DNA of 64,000 nucleotides from Reichenbachiella agariperforans (GTDB lineage Bacteria; Bacteroidota; Bacteroidia; Cytophagales; Cyclobacteriaceae): positions 184,282-248,281 of the forward strand of contig NZ_FRAA01000002.1 in assembly GCF_900142205.1 (NCBI RefSeq), in the 5' to 3' direction. Each line of letters starts with the position of its first letter. Within the stretch, counting starts at the first letter, position 1. Positions 18,601 through 25,047 of the stretch are shown piece by piece. The position numbers were made by a program, and so were the translations under genes. The notes below the pieces were generated by a model. That model searched no databases, had not been told where the DNA came from, and saw only the letters and a list, made by a program, of their open reading frames with translations.

Positions 18601-18811
18601 GATACCATTGGTACTGGCACATGGTCCTGGGGCCATCGGCAACAAGACCATCGGCGCATCAGCACTGGGAGGTATGCTGTTCGGTACAGTATTCGGGGTG
18701 ATTATCGTCCCAGGACTGTACTACATATTCGGATCATTGGCAGAAGGACGTCAGATGATCAAAGATGAAGATTTCGAGCCATTAACTGAAAACCATTCGC
18801 ACCATGATTAA
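15644..18811 (+). CDS. RND multidrug efflux pump, HAE1 type (AcrB-like)
   Basis: 1055-residue inner-membrane proton/drug antiporter. It shows the duplicated RND topology with 12 helices and two large periplasmic loops. The proton-relay residues are visible: the Asp pair in GIVVDDAIVVVEAV (helix 4) and the Lys in GLLGKNAVLIVEFA (helix 10). The start FQQFIRRPALAIVISLVI is typical of HAE1 pumps. It is more AcrB-like than heavy-metal (CusA) pumps, which use different helix-4 residues. The stop overlaps the outer-membrane factor gene by 8 bases, so the proteins are translationally coupled. Confidence 0.95.
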   Translation: MFQQFIRRPALAIVISLVIMFMGALAIKTLPKSQFPDIAPPMVVVYLSYPGASSTVLTNSVLIPLEQAINGVPGMKYMFSTAASSGEANIQIVFHKGSDPNQAVVNINNRVQQMKNRLPAIVQLEGLRVQRLMPNMLMYVNLYGKDTTNVDMKYIFNYAYINMLPELQRINGVGLAQIVGSRQYAMRVWLNPDRMRAYNISSEEVMDALNEQSIIGSPGRLGRADSKRSEAIEYVLTYKGRYSDADQYKNVIIRANDDGEILRLKDVADVELGSEYYDIYSNKDEYPSAAITLNQAYGSNATEVIEEVKAKLEEMKKDFPPGIEYEISYDVSNFLDASIDEVIHTLRDAFILVSIVVFIFLGDWRSTLIPTLAVPVSLIGAFFVMQVFGLNINMITLFALVLAIGIVVDDAIVVVEAVHAKMEEKHLSPFKAVKEVLGEISGAIIAITLLMTAVFVPVAFMSGPVGIFYRQFSITMASSIVISGVVALTLTPVLCAIILKNDHGKPKKKNMFTNAMDGFNSGFEKLTGKYVGLLKVIANRRVVTFGLLIAFAVGTLGITKYLPSGFIPSEDQGMIYAVLQTPPGSTLERTYAISRDLQKKALQVDGVKSVSSLAGYEILTQGRGSNSGTLLINLDPWSERHHGIKEVIEELEEKAQSIPGAKIEFFDPPAVPGYGAAGGIALQLLDKNTDIDYERLGKVNEAFMDELAKREELTSLFTFYRTDYPQYELEIDNELAMQKGVSIGKAMDNLSIMIGSTYDLGFIKFGRFFKVFVQSDPSFRKLPTDIMKLYVKNDVGEEVPYSAFMRIKKTQGIYEINRYNMYTTASIRCAPAEGYSSGEAIKAIQEVAAEKLPRGFDIDWAGLQKDEVSRGNEAVYIFLIVLIFVYFVLSAQYESFILPLAVVLSLPAGVFGSFLFIKAMGLSNDIYAQVALVMLVGLLGKNAVLIVEFAVQKHQEGMTVLDAAIEGAKVRFRPILMTSFAFIAGLIPLVLAHGPGAIGNKTIGASALGGMLFGTVFGVIIVPGLYYIFGSLAEGRQMIKDEDFEPLTENHSHHD

Positions 18812-20243
18812 AAGAGCCATGAAGAAGAGTTTGGTAGCAGCAGCAGTCGCATCTGGCCTATGGGCCTGTGCGCCTGACCTAGCCACTACCAAAACCGAAA
18901 ACACAGAGGTAGTTCCTGACCGTTTCAACGACGTGCAGGACTCTACCAACACTGCCGATATAGCATGGCAGGATTACTTTAACGATCCCTACCTCACAGC
19001 ACTGATCGATACCGCACTGATCAACAATCAGGAGTTGAATATCATACTGCAAGAGATAGAAATCGCTCGGTTCGAGGTGAGAGCGAAAAAAGGAGAGTAC
19101 CTCCCTTCTGTAGGCGTAGGGGCTGGTGCAGGTTTTGAGAAAGTCGGACGCTATACACCTGAAGGAGCAAGTGAAGCTACGACAGACATCAAGCCAGGCA
19201 AGGCTATGCCAGACCCAGTACCAGAGCTAGGCATAGGCGCCTATGCGACCTGGGAGATTGATGTCTGGAAAAAGCTGCGTAATGCTAAGAAATCTGCGGT
19301 CAAAAGATACCTGTCTACTATCGAAGGCAAAAACTTCATGGTGACACATCTGATTGCAGAAATTGCACATTCCTACTATGAGCTTTTGGCCCTGGACAAT
19401 CAGCTGGCTATAGTCCGGCAAAACATCGAGATTCAGAGCAATGCCTTGGAGATCGTCAAGCAGCAGCAGCTTGCTTCACGTGTCACGGCATTGCCCGTGC
19501 GAAAATTCGAGGCAGAAGTACTCGGGACGAAAAGTCTTCAGTATGGTATCCAGCAGCAGATCATCGAGATGGAAAACAAGATCAACTTTCTGGTCGGACG
19601 GTACCCACAGCCTATCGAAAGAAACGCTGAGGTATTTAATGGTCTCGTGCCAGACATGGTCTATGCCGGGATCCCTGCTCAGATGCTAGACAACCGACCG
19701 GACATCAAGCAGGCAGAACTAGAATTAGCAGCAGCTAAACTAGATATACAAGTAGCCAAAGCACGGTTTTATCCATCGATAGGTATCTCAGCGGGCATCG
19801 GTTTTCAAGCCTTCAATCCGAAGTATCTGATCAAGTCACCAGAGTCGCTGCTCTACTCATTGGTCGGAGATGTCTCCGCGCCACTGATCAATAGAAATGC
19901 CATCAAGGCTACCTACTTCAGTGCAAACGCCAAACAAATCCAAGCGGTATTCAACTACGAACGAGCGATCCTAAAAGGCTACATCGATGTGATCAATCAG
20001 CTCTCCAATATTAGCAACTTGGAACAAAGCTATGCTTTGAAACAGCAAGAAGTAGAAACACTAAATGAGTCCATCGTCATCGCTACAGACCTATTCAAAT
20101 CTGCCAGAGCAGACTATATGGAAGTACTGATGACGCAGCGTGATGCACTTTCGTCAAGGTTCGAATTGGTAGAGACCAAAATCAAACAACTAAACGCCAA
20201 GGTCAATGTATACCAAGCCTTAGGCGGTGGATGGAAAGAATAA
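18804..20243 (+). CDS. Outer-membrane efflux channel, NodT/TolC family lipoprotein
   Basis: 479-residue outer-membrane factor that completes the tripartite efflux system. A lipoprotein signal ends in GLWAC. Two repeated OEP domains with long helices follow; LTALIDTALINNQELNIILQ and ARFYPSIGISAGIGFQ are typical family landmarks, and the motif DNRPDIKQAELELAAAKLD opens the second half. The start at 18804 overlaps the pump gene; an alternative ATG five codons on (18819) gives the same signal peptide. It is followed by a strong hairpin, so the operon ends here. Confidence 0.93.
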   Translation: MIKRAMKKSLVAAAVASGLWACAPDLATTKTENTEVVPDRFNDVQDSTNTADIAWQDYFNDPYLTALIDTALINNQELNIILQEIEIARFEVRAKKGEYLPSVGVGAGAGFEKVGRYTPEGASEATTDIKPGKAMPDPVPELGIGAYATWEIDVWKKLRNAKKSAVKRYLSTIEGKNFMVTHLIAEIAHSYYELLALDNQLAIVRQNIEIQSNALEIVKQQQLASRVTALPVRKFEAEVLGTKSLQYGIQQQIIEMENKINFLVGRYPQPIERNAEVFNGLVPDMVYAGIPAQMLDNRPDIKQAELELAAAKLDIQVAKARFYPSIGISAGIGFQAFNPKYLIKSPESLLYSLVGDVSAPLINRNAIKATYFSANAKQIQAVFNYERAILKGYIDVINQLSNISNLEQSYALKQQEVETLNESIVIATDLFKSARADYMEVLMTQRDALSSRFELVETKIKQLNAKVNVYQALGGGWKE

Positions 20244-20273
20244 AAGACCCCTTTTTACCCCTGTTTTAATTGT

Positions 20274-20307
20274 AAAAGCCAATTCACGAGTGTGTGGATT
20301 GGCTTTT
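20274..20307. terminator. Bidirectional terminator
   Basis: AAAAGCCAATTCAC pairs with GTGGATTGGCTTTT (one G-T wobble) around a 6-base loop, with flanking T run. It lies between the convergent outer-membrane channel and symporter genes. Confidence 0.85.
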
Positions 20308-20324
20308 CTTTTGCCCTCAAATGA

Positions 20325-21692
20325 TCACTCCACTTTCGCGAAGTACACTTTAGCGGCCTGCATCACTTTGGGTGCAAGGTAGATCGCAGACACCATCGTG
20401 GGGATCGCCATCAGACCATACATCACGAAGATCAAGCTCACCACTCCGTCTAGACTCCATACCGAACCAATCAAAATGATGGCTACATACCAGTAGTTGA
20501 AGAACTTCGCGTACTTGACGCCCACCAAAAAAGAAAGACATTTCTGTCCCAAGTACGAAAAGCCAAACACCGTCGTAAAGGCAAAAATCAGCACACAAGC
20601 AAGGAGTATATAATGCCCCAGGTAAGGAATCGACACGTCGAAAGCCTTGGCTGTCAAAGAAATCCCATCCAGGCCAGTCTCCGTCCAGACCCCAGTCGAC
20701 AGGATACACAAAGCCGTCATCGTACAGATCACCAACGTATCAATGAATGGCCCCAGCATGGCCGCAAGCCCTTCCCGCACGGGTTCGTCGGTCTTGGCTG
20801 CTCCGTGCATCATCGGTGCGGTACCAATACCTGCCTCATTGGAAAACGCCGCTCGTTTGGCACCCTCTACCACGATCGCCCCTACAGCACCACCCAGCAC
20901 TGCGTCCGCATGAAACGCATCTTCGAATATCAAAAAGAAACTATCAACCACACCACTCCAGTTCACAACCATAATCACAAGTACGCTCAGGATGTACACT
21001 ACGACCATGAGCGGCACCAAGCGTGACGCTACTTCACCGATCCGTTTGATCCCACCAAAAATCACAAGTACCGCAAAAAACACGATAACCATCCCTAGCG
21101 AAAGATCCACCAAGAACTCATTCCCCTCTACCCAACCGAGTGGACGAATGAGCACCTCACGTGTGACCTGCACAATCTGATTGGCTTGAAAAATAGGTGT
21201 AGCACCAAAGAACCCCGCTACCGCAAAAAACACGGCCAGCGGTTTGAAATATTTGGGCATCCCCTCTCGAATCACATACATCGGGCCACCCTGTATCTGT
21301 CCCTCACTATCATAGCCACGGTACATCACCGCCAGCGTACAGGTAAAAAACTTGGTCGCCATACCTACAAAAGCACTGACCCACATCCAAAATATTGCTC
21401 CTGGCCCACCTGCTACGATCGCCAGCGCTACGCCGCTGACATTACCCATACCTACGGTAGCAGCCAGATGGCCAGACAAGGCCTGAAAGTGAGAAATCTC
21501 ACCCTTCTCTTCTGGGCTATCGTACTTGCCTCGAAGGATATTGATCGAATGCCCGAGGTAACGAAAAGGCAAAAACCTAGAGTAGAGCATAAAGAAGAGC
21601 CCTCCTCCGATCAACAAAAAGAGCAAAGGCTTGCCCCATACAAATGATTCTGCTTGCTTAAAAAAATCTTCTAACGTGTATAAAAAATCCAT
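20325..21692 (-). CDS. Sodium:alanine/glycine symporter (AGCS family)
   Basis: Inner-membrane Na+-coupled amino-acid carrier with about ten helices. AGCS landmarks include FQALSGHLAATVGMGNVSGVALA near residue 60, GGPGAIFWMWVSAFVGMATKF, and FSNEAGIGTAPMMHGAAKT. I start at the ATG at 21692 (MDFLYTLEDFF, 455 aa), where family members begin. The frame remains open to 21788, but that extension would overlap the preceding esterase gene and shows no homology-like features. The substrate is probably alanine or glycine by family. It is 64 bases downstream of the esterase gene on the same strand. Confidence 0.92.
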   Translation of the reverse strand: MDFLYTLEDFFKQAESFVWGKPLLFLLIGGGLFFMLYSRFLPFRYLGHSINILRGKYDSPEEKGEISHFQALSGHLAATVGMGNVSGVALAIVAGGPGAIFWMWVSAFVGMATKFFTCTLAVMYRGYDSEGQIQGGPMYVIREGMPKYFKPLAVFFAVAGFFGATPIFQANQIVQVTREVLIRPLGWVEGNEFLVDLSLGMVIVFFAVLVIFGGIKRIGEVASRLVPLMVVVYILSVLVIMVVNWSGVVDSFFLIFEDAFHADAVLGGAVGAIVVEGAKRAAFSNEAGIGTAPMMHGAAKTDEPVREGLAAMLGPFIDTLVICTMTALCILSTGVWTETGLDGISLTAKAFDVSIPYLGHYILLACVLIFAFTTVFGFSYLGQKCLSFLVGVKYAKFFNYWYVAIILIGSVWSLDGVVSLIFVMYGLMAIPTMVSAIYLAPKVMQAAKVYFAKVE

Positions 21693-21756
21693 AAAGGAGT
21701 GAAAATAGTAAAGTCCAGAGTCCTCCTGACCCCAAACTGTGTTCATTGTAAATGAT

Positions 21757-22452
21757 TTACAGCAAAGGCTGTAGCACAGCCCATACATTCTCGGCTAAGA
21801 TTGCATGCCCCTCAGCTGTAGGATGTATTCCATCTTCCAAGTTCAGCTCGGGTATACCTGCTACACCTTGCAGGATAAATGGAATCAACGGCAATTCGTA
21901 CTCCGCAGCGAGCTCTGGATAAATGCGCTGAAAATCTTCCGCATAGTCCGCTCCCATGTTCGGCGGGATCATCATGCCAGCCAATACCACTTGACAGGTT
22001 GGGTATTTGGCTTTGACCTTGTCAATGATCGACCGTAAGTTTTTTCGAGTCTCCTCCGTACTCACGCCTCTCAGTCCATCGTTTGCGCCAAGCTCTAGGA
22101 CGAAAATATCGATCGGATTCTTCAGCACCCACTCCACCCGAGCATCCCCGCTGGCAGTAGTCTCTCCACTCAAACCTGCATTGATCGTTTGATAGGGCAA
22201 TTCCATTGAGTCCAATCGCTCCTGAATCAAAGCTGGAAACGCTTCGGTCAGGTCCAATTTGTATCCTGCGGTGATGCTGTTGCCAAAAAAGAGTATGGTC
22301 TTCTTCTCTTCATCTGCGACTTGCTTGGTCTCTTCAATTTCTGAAGTAGATGCTGTTTTTTGCTTTTGATCTGAACTACAACTGGTCAGGATCGACAAAA
22401 AAAAGATCGTCAGAAAAACCGTCGTGGGTATCCGTAAGTTTCTAATGCACAT
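21757..22452 (-). CDS. SGNH-fold esterase/thioesterase lipoprotein (TesA-like)
   Basis: 231 residues with a lipoprotein signal (LSILTSCSS). The SGNH blocks are all visible: Ser in FFGNSITAG (block I), Gly in GLSGETT (II), Asn in ELGANDGLRG (III), and the Asp-His pair in DGIHPTAEGH (V). This is the arylesterase / acyl-CoA thioesterase I / lysophospholipase L1 family (TAP). In many Gram-negatives tesA is next to the ABC genes ybbA-ybbP, and such a pair lies 2 kb away here. The lipid anchor and linker (residues 25-50) differ from the soluble periplasmic E. coli enzyme. Confidence 0.92.
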   Translation of the reverse strand: MCIRNLRIPTTVFLTIFFLSILTSCSSDQKQKTASTSEIEETKQVADEEKKTILFFGNSITAGYKLDLTEAFPALIQERLDSMELPYQTINAGLSGETTASGDARVEWVLKNPIDIFVLELGANDGLRGVSTEETRKNLRSIIDKVKAKYPTCQVVLAGMMIPPNMGADYAEDFQRIYPELAAEYELPLIPFILQGVAGIPELNLEDGIHPTAEGHAILAENVWAVLQPLL

Positions 22453-22480
22453 GATTTTCGGGTGTATTTCGATAAGAAAC

Positions 22481-22488
22481 CAAAATTA
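22481..22488 (-). promoter_or_regulatory. -7 promoter element for the TesA-like gene
   Basis: CAAAATTA on the plus strand is TAATTTTG on the minus strand, an exact TAnnTTTG, 28 bases before the esterase ATG. Confidence 0.45.
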
Positions 22489-22507
22489 ACTTTCTAATCC
22501 TAAATGG

Positions 22508-22534
22508 TTTGAAATAAATTAATAATTAATTTTG
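22508..22534 (+). promoter_or_regulatory. Promoter for panD
   Basis: TTTG at 22508-22511 and TAATTTTG (exact TAnnTTTG) at 22527-22534; the 15-base gap is shorter than the usual 19-21. If real, the transcript starts near 22540, which rules out the upstream TTG at 22532 as a panD start. It is divergent from the esterase promoter about 40 bases away. Confidence 0.45.
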
Positions 22535-22600
22535 CGTTTCGTAAACAACATTGCATTAGGGCACAACGTAAGTGCTGAACCATACAAGAACGACTTGATT

Positions 22601-22972
22601 ATGAGATGGATGATGAGATCAAAGATTCACAAAGCGGTAGTCACCGAAGCGAATCTGAATTATGTGGGGAGTATTACTATAGACAAGGATTTCCTCGATA
22701 TGGTAGGGCTCAAAAAGGGCGAAAAAGTCCAAATCGTGAGCAACACTTCAGGTGCTAGATTAGAAACCTACGTGATCGAAGGAGACCGTGGTTCCAAAGA
22801 AATCTGTATGAATGGTGCTGCCTCTCACCTTATCGGTGAAGGCGAAGAGATCATCATCATCGGGTACGAACTCACCAATGAAGACATCACTCCAAGTGTG
22901 ATTCTACTGGACAAAGACAACAACTTCGTAGAATACCTCGAAGAATCCGTAGAGCTCAACCGCTTTCTCTAA
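22601..22972 (+). CDS. panD: Aspartate 1-decarboxylase proenzyme
   Basis: Makes beta-alanine for pantothenate and coenzyme A. The proenzyme cleaves itself between Gly23 and Ser24 in NYVGSITID to form the pyruvoyl cofactor; the motif MRSKIHKAVVTEANL before it and NGAASHL after it are typical. I start at the ATG at 22601 (MRWMMRSKIH, 123 aa), since the family begins about 23 residues before the cleavage site and the open frame further upstream overlaps the promoter. No panB/panC nearby. Confidence 0.93.
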   Translation: MRWMMRSKIHKAVVTEANLNYVGSITIDKDFLDMVGLKKGEKVQIVSNTSGARLETYVIEGDRGSKEICMNGAASHLIGEGEEIIIIGYELTNEDITPSVILLDKDNNFVEYLEESVELNRFL

Positions 22973-22991
22973 GCCAATGAACCTATCGTAG

Positions 22992-23031
22992 AAAAAGGAT
23001 GCTGGAAATGACTCTCCAGCATCCTTTTTTT
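22992..23031. terminator. Bidirectional terminator after panD
   Basis: 15-base arms (22992-23006 and 23015-23029) around an 8-base loop with flanking A and T tracts, between convergent panD and the MotA/ExbB-like gene. Confidence 0.88.
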
Positions 23032-23039
23032 ATCCCTCA

Positions 23040-23417
23040 TCAAACAGCCTGTCTCGCTATCATTTTGGCACTAGCCATCTTGAGACCAAACCACAGCAGG
23101 TAAGAAATCAAGCATATTACGATCCCATACATACTGGTGATCGAAGACACCTTCAATCCCCCGGCCAACAGAGCCTGAGATACTTGTCCCACTTGCTCTA
23201 TGGACTGAAAAGCCGAATACAGACCAATGAACTGCCCCAGCACGCCAAACACCAAAGCAAACAACCCTATAGACTTGACCCAACTGACATCCACAGCTTT
23301 CCCGTTGAAAAGAGCAATAAATTGAGCTATTGTTATCGCCACTATCCCCATCAGCAACAATGTCAACACGCCCATAAAAAGGCTTCCGCCCATGTAAAAT
23401 AATTCTACCATGATCAT
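23040..23417 (-). CDS. Small MotA/TolQ/ExbB-like membrane protein
   Basis: 125 residues with three predicted membrane helices. The last two, LFALVFGVLGQFIGLYSAF and SSITSMYGIVICLISYLLW, look like the paired channel-forming helices of the MotA/TolQ/ExbB proton-channel family. It lacks the large cytoplasmic loop and no ExbD/TolR/MotB partner adjoins. Stand-alone short members of this kind are often annotated in Bacteroidota, with no known role. A two-element promoter precedes it. Confidence 0.65.
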   Translation of the reverse strand: MIMVELFYMGGSLFMGVLTLLLMGIVAITIAQFIALFNGKAVDVSWVKSIGLFALVFGVLGQFIGLYSAFQSIEQVGQVSQALLAGGLKVSSITSMYGIVICLISYLLWFGLKMASAKMIARQAV

Positions 23418-23443
23418 TTAAATTTAAGTGAAAAATATAAAAT

Positions 23444-23475
23444 CAAAGGTAGAGTCAGCCACAGCCTGATGTCAA
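23444..23475 (-). promoter_or_regulatory. Promoter for the MotA/ExbB-like gene
   Basis: On the minus strand TTG (23475-23473), 21 bases, then TACCTTTG (23451-23444): both elements of the Bacteroidota consensus at near-normal spacing, 26 bases before the ATG. Confidence 0.6.
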
Positions 23476-23550
23476 TGCAGAATCCAGTCCTAAACCTGCT
23501 ACTCGTCGACAAAAGTTCGATATTCGGTATTAATTCAACATTTTAGCGAC

Positions 23551-24300
23551 ATGAAAATCACTCGACATGTTTTCTTTTGGATCGTCATCGTCCTGCTGCT
23601 CACCTTGATCTTTGGCAAATCCTATCACAGCTTTTCAGAGTCGTTTTACTTCGTCTGCTTGCTACTCCCGATGACAGTCGGTACGGCTTATTATTTCAAC
23701 TATTATTTAGTCCCTAAGTACTTGTTCATGCAGCGCTATGGCAAGTTTGTACTTTACAGCTTTTATCTACTAATCATATCGCTCAACCTTGAGATGCTCG
23801 TCATCACCACCGCCTTCATTGTACTCGCCGAGTATGACTTCACCAACATGAACCCCATCACCACAGACGTGTCCATATTGACCCTAGCACTATACTTTGT
23901 CGTTTTTGGTTTTTCCTTCGTTCGTTTGGTTCGGTTCTATTTTCAAAACCAACAATCCATTTCTCGGTTCGAAGAAGAAGTCAAAAAAGCAAGTACCACC
24001 ACCATTACCATAAAAGAAAATCGCAAAAATCGCCCTGTCAACCTCGATGACATCCACTACATCGAAAGCCTCAGCGACTATGTCACGATTCACCTCTCGG
24101 GTGAAAAAATCACCACCAAAGAAAAAATCAGCGTACTCGAGTATCGCCTACCCAGCCAGTTCATCCGTATCCACCGTTCCTTCCTTGTCAATCGTCATCA
24201 CGTCACGGCATTCGCCAAAGATCAAGTTCAAATCGGTGAACTCACCCTTCCCATCAGCAGAACCTACAAACAAAAGGCAATTAGGAGCCTCGAAGCTTAA
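23551..24300 (+). CDS. Membrane-bound LytTR-type transcriptional regulator
   Basis: 249 residues: four membrane helices in the first 130 residues (resembling the membrane part of LytS-like Bacteroidota histidine kinases), a short coiled stretch (SISRFEEEVKKA), then a C-terminal LytTR DNA-binding domain with IHYIESLSDYVTIHL and the hallmark QFIRIHRSFLVNRHHV. There is no receiver or kinase domain, so it would be a one-component regulator held at the membrane. It is followed after 45 bases by an ABC transporter operon on the same strand, a likely target. Confidence 0.85.
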   Translation: MKITRHVFFWIVIVLLLTLIFGKSYHSFSESFYFVCLLLPMTVGTAYYFNYYLVPKYLFMQRYGKFVLYSFYLLIISLNLEMLVITTAFIVLAEYDFTNMNPITTDVSILTLALYFVVFGFSFVRLVRFYFQNQQSISRFEEEVKKASTTTITIKENRKNRPVNLDDIHYIESLSDYVTIHLSGEKITTKEKISVLEYRLPSQFIRIHRSFLVNRHHVTAFAKDQVQIGELTLPISRTYKQKAIRSLEA

Positions 24301-24345
24301 ACCCTTTGGTTCATATCCCGTAAATTGTGACTTATAGTATCCTTT

Positions 24346-25047
24346 ATGTCACAGATTTTAGAAGTTCACAAGCTCTCCAAAACTTACCAAAGCGGAGAAA
24401 AAAACCTTACCGTATTAGATCAAATTTCCTTCAGTCTAGAAGCAGGAAAATCCCTTGCGATCGTAGGCCCCTCTGGCAGTGGCAAAACCACTCTACTCGG
24501 ACTCTGCGCAGGACTAGATCGAATCGATACAGGCAGTGTCAGCATAGCAGGGCACGCCCTTGATCAACTCAGCGAAGATCAAAAAGCGCAAGTACGCAAC
24601 GAAAACGTAGGCTTTGTCTTTCAGAACTTCCAACTGATCCCTACGCTCACAGCACTAGAGAATGTAATGATCCCCCTCGAACTCCTCGGTGACAAAAATG
24701 CACTTCAAGAAGCTACAGCTCTCCTCGATCAAGTCGGGCTGGCAGATCGAAAAAACCACTACCCGTCCCAACTCTCAGGAGGAGAACAACAGCGAGTAGC
24801 ACTGGCACGCGCCTTCTCCAACCGTCCCAAAATCCTCTTCGCCGACGAACCCACCGGCAACCTAGACGAAGAGACAGGTGCTAAAATCGAAAAATTGCTC
24901 TTCGACCTCAACCGAGACAAGGGCACTGCCCTCGTACTCGTGACCCACGACATAGAGCTCGCCCACAAAACCGACCACCTCATTCGTCTCAAGGGCGGAA
25001 AAGTATTTGAATCCGATCTCCTCAGCCAAACACACGCTCAATCTTGA
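24346..25047 (+). CDS. ABC transporter ATP-binding protein, YbbA/LolD type
   Basis: 233-residue ATPase: Walker A GPSGSGKTTL (residues about 42-51), Q-loop FQNFQLIPTLTALENVMIPLE, signature LSGGEQQRVALARA, Walker B ILFADEPTGNLD, and switch His in LVTHDIELA. The sequence after the Q-loop and EPTGNLD are typical of the LolD/MacB/YbbA group working with FtsX-like permeases. It overlaps the permease gene by 4 bases (TTGA). In E. coli ybbA-ybbP adjoin tesA. Confidence 0.93.
   Translation: MSQILEVHKLSKTYQSGEKNLTVLDQISFSLEAGKSLAIVGPSGSGKTTLLGLCAGLDRIDTGSVSIAGHALDQLSEDQKAQVRNENVGFVFQNFQLIPTLTALENVMIPLELLGDKNALQEATALLDQVGLADRKNHYPSQLSGGEQQRVALARAFSNRPKILFADEPTGNLDEETGAKIEKLLFDLNRDKGTALVLVTHDIELAHKTDHLIRLKGGKVFESDLLSQTHAQS

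Noticed and set aside
20350-21647. Several long open frames antisense to or in shifted frames of the AGCS gene
   Set aside because: They follow codon bias of the real gene and have no recognisable domain or start context.
21693-21788. Upstream extension of the AGCS symporter
   Set aside because: It would overlap the esterase gene, and family members start at MDFLYTLEDFF.
22532-22600. TTG-started extension of PanD
   Set aside because: The start overlaps a -7 promoter element, and family members begin about 23 residues before the Gly-Ser cleavage site.
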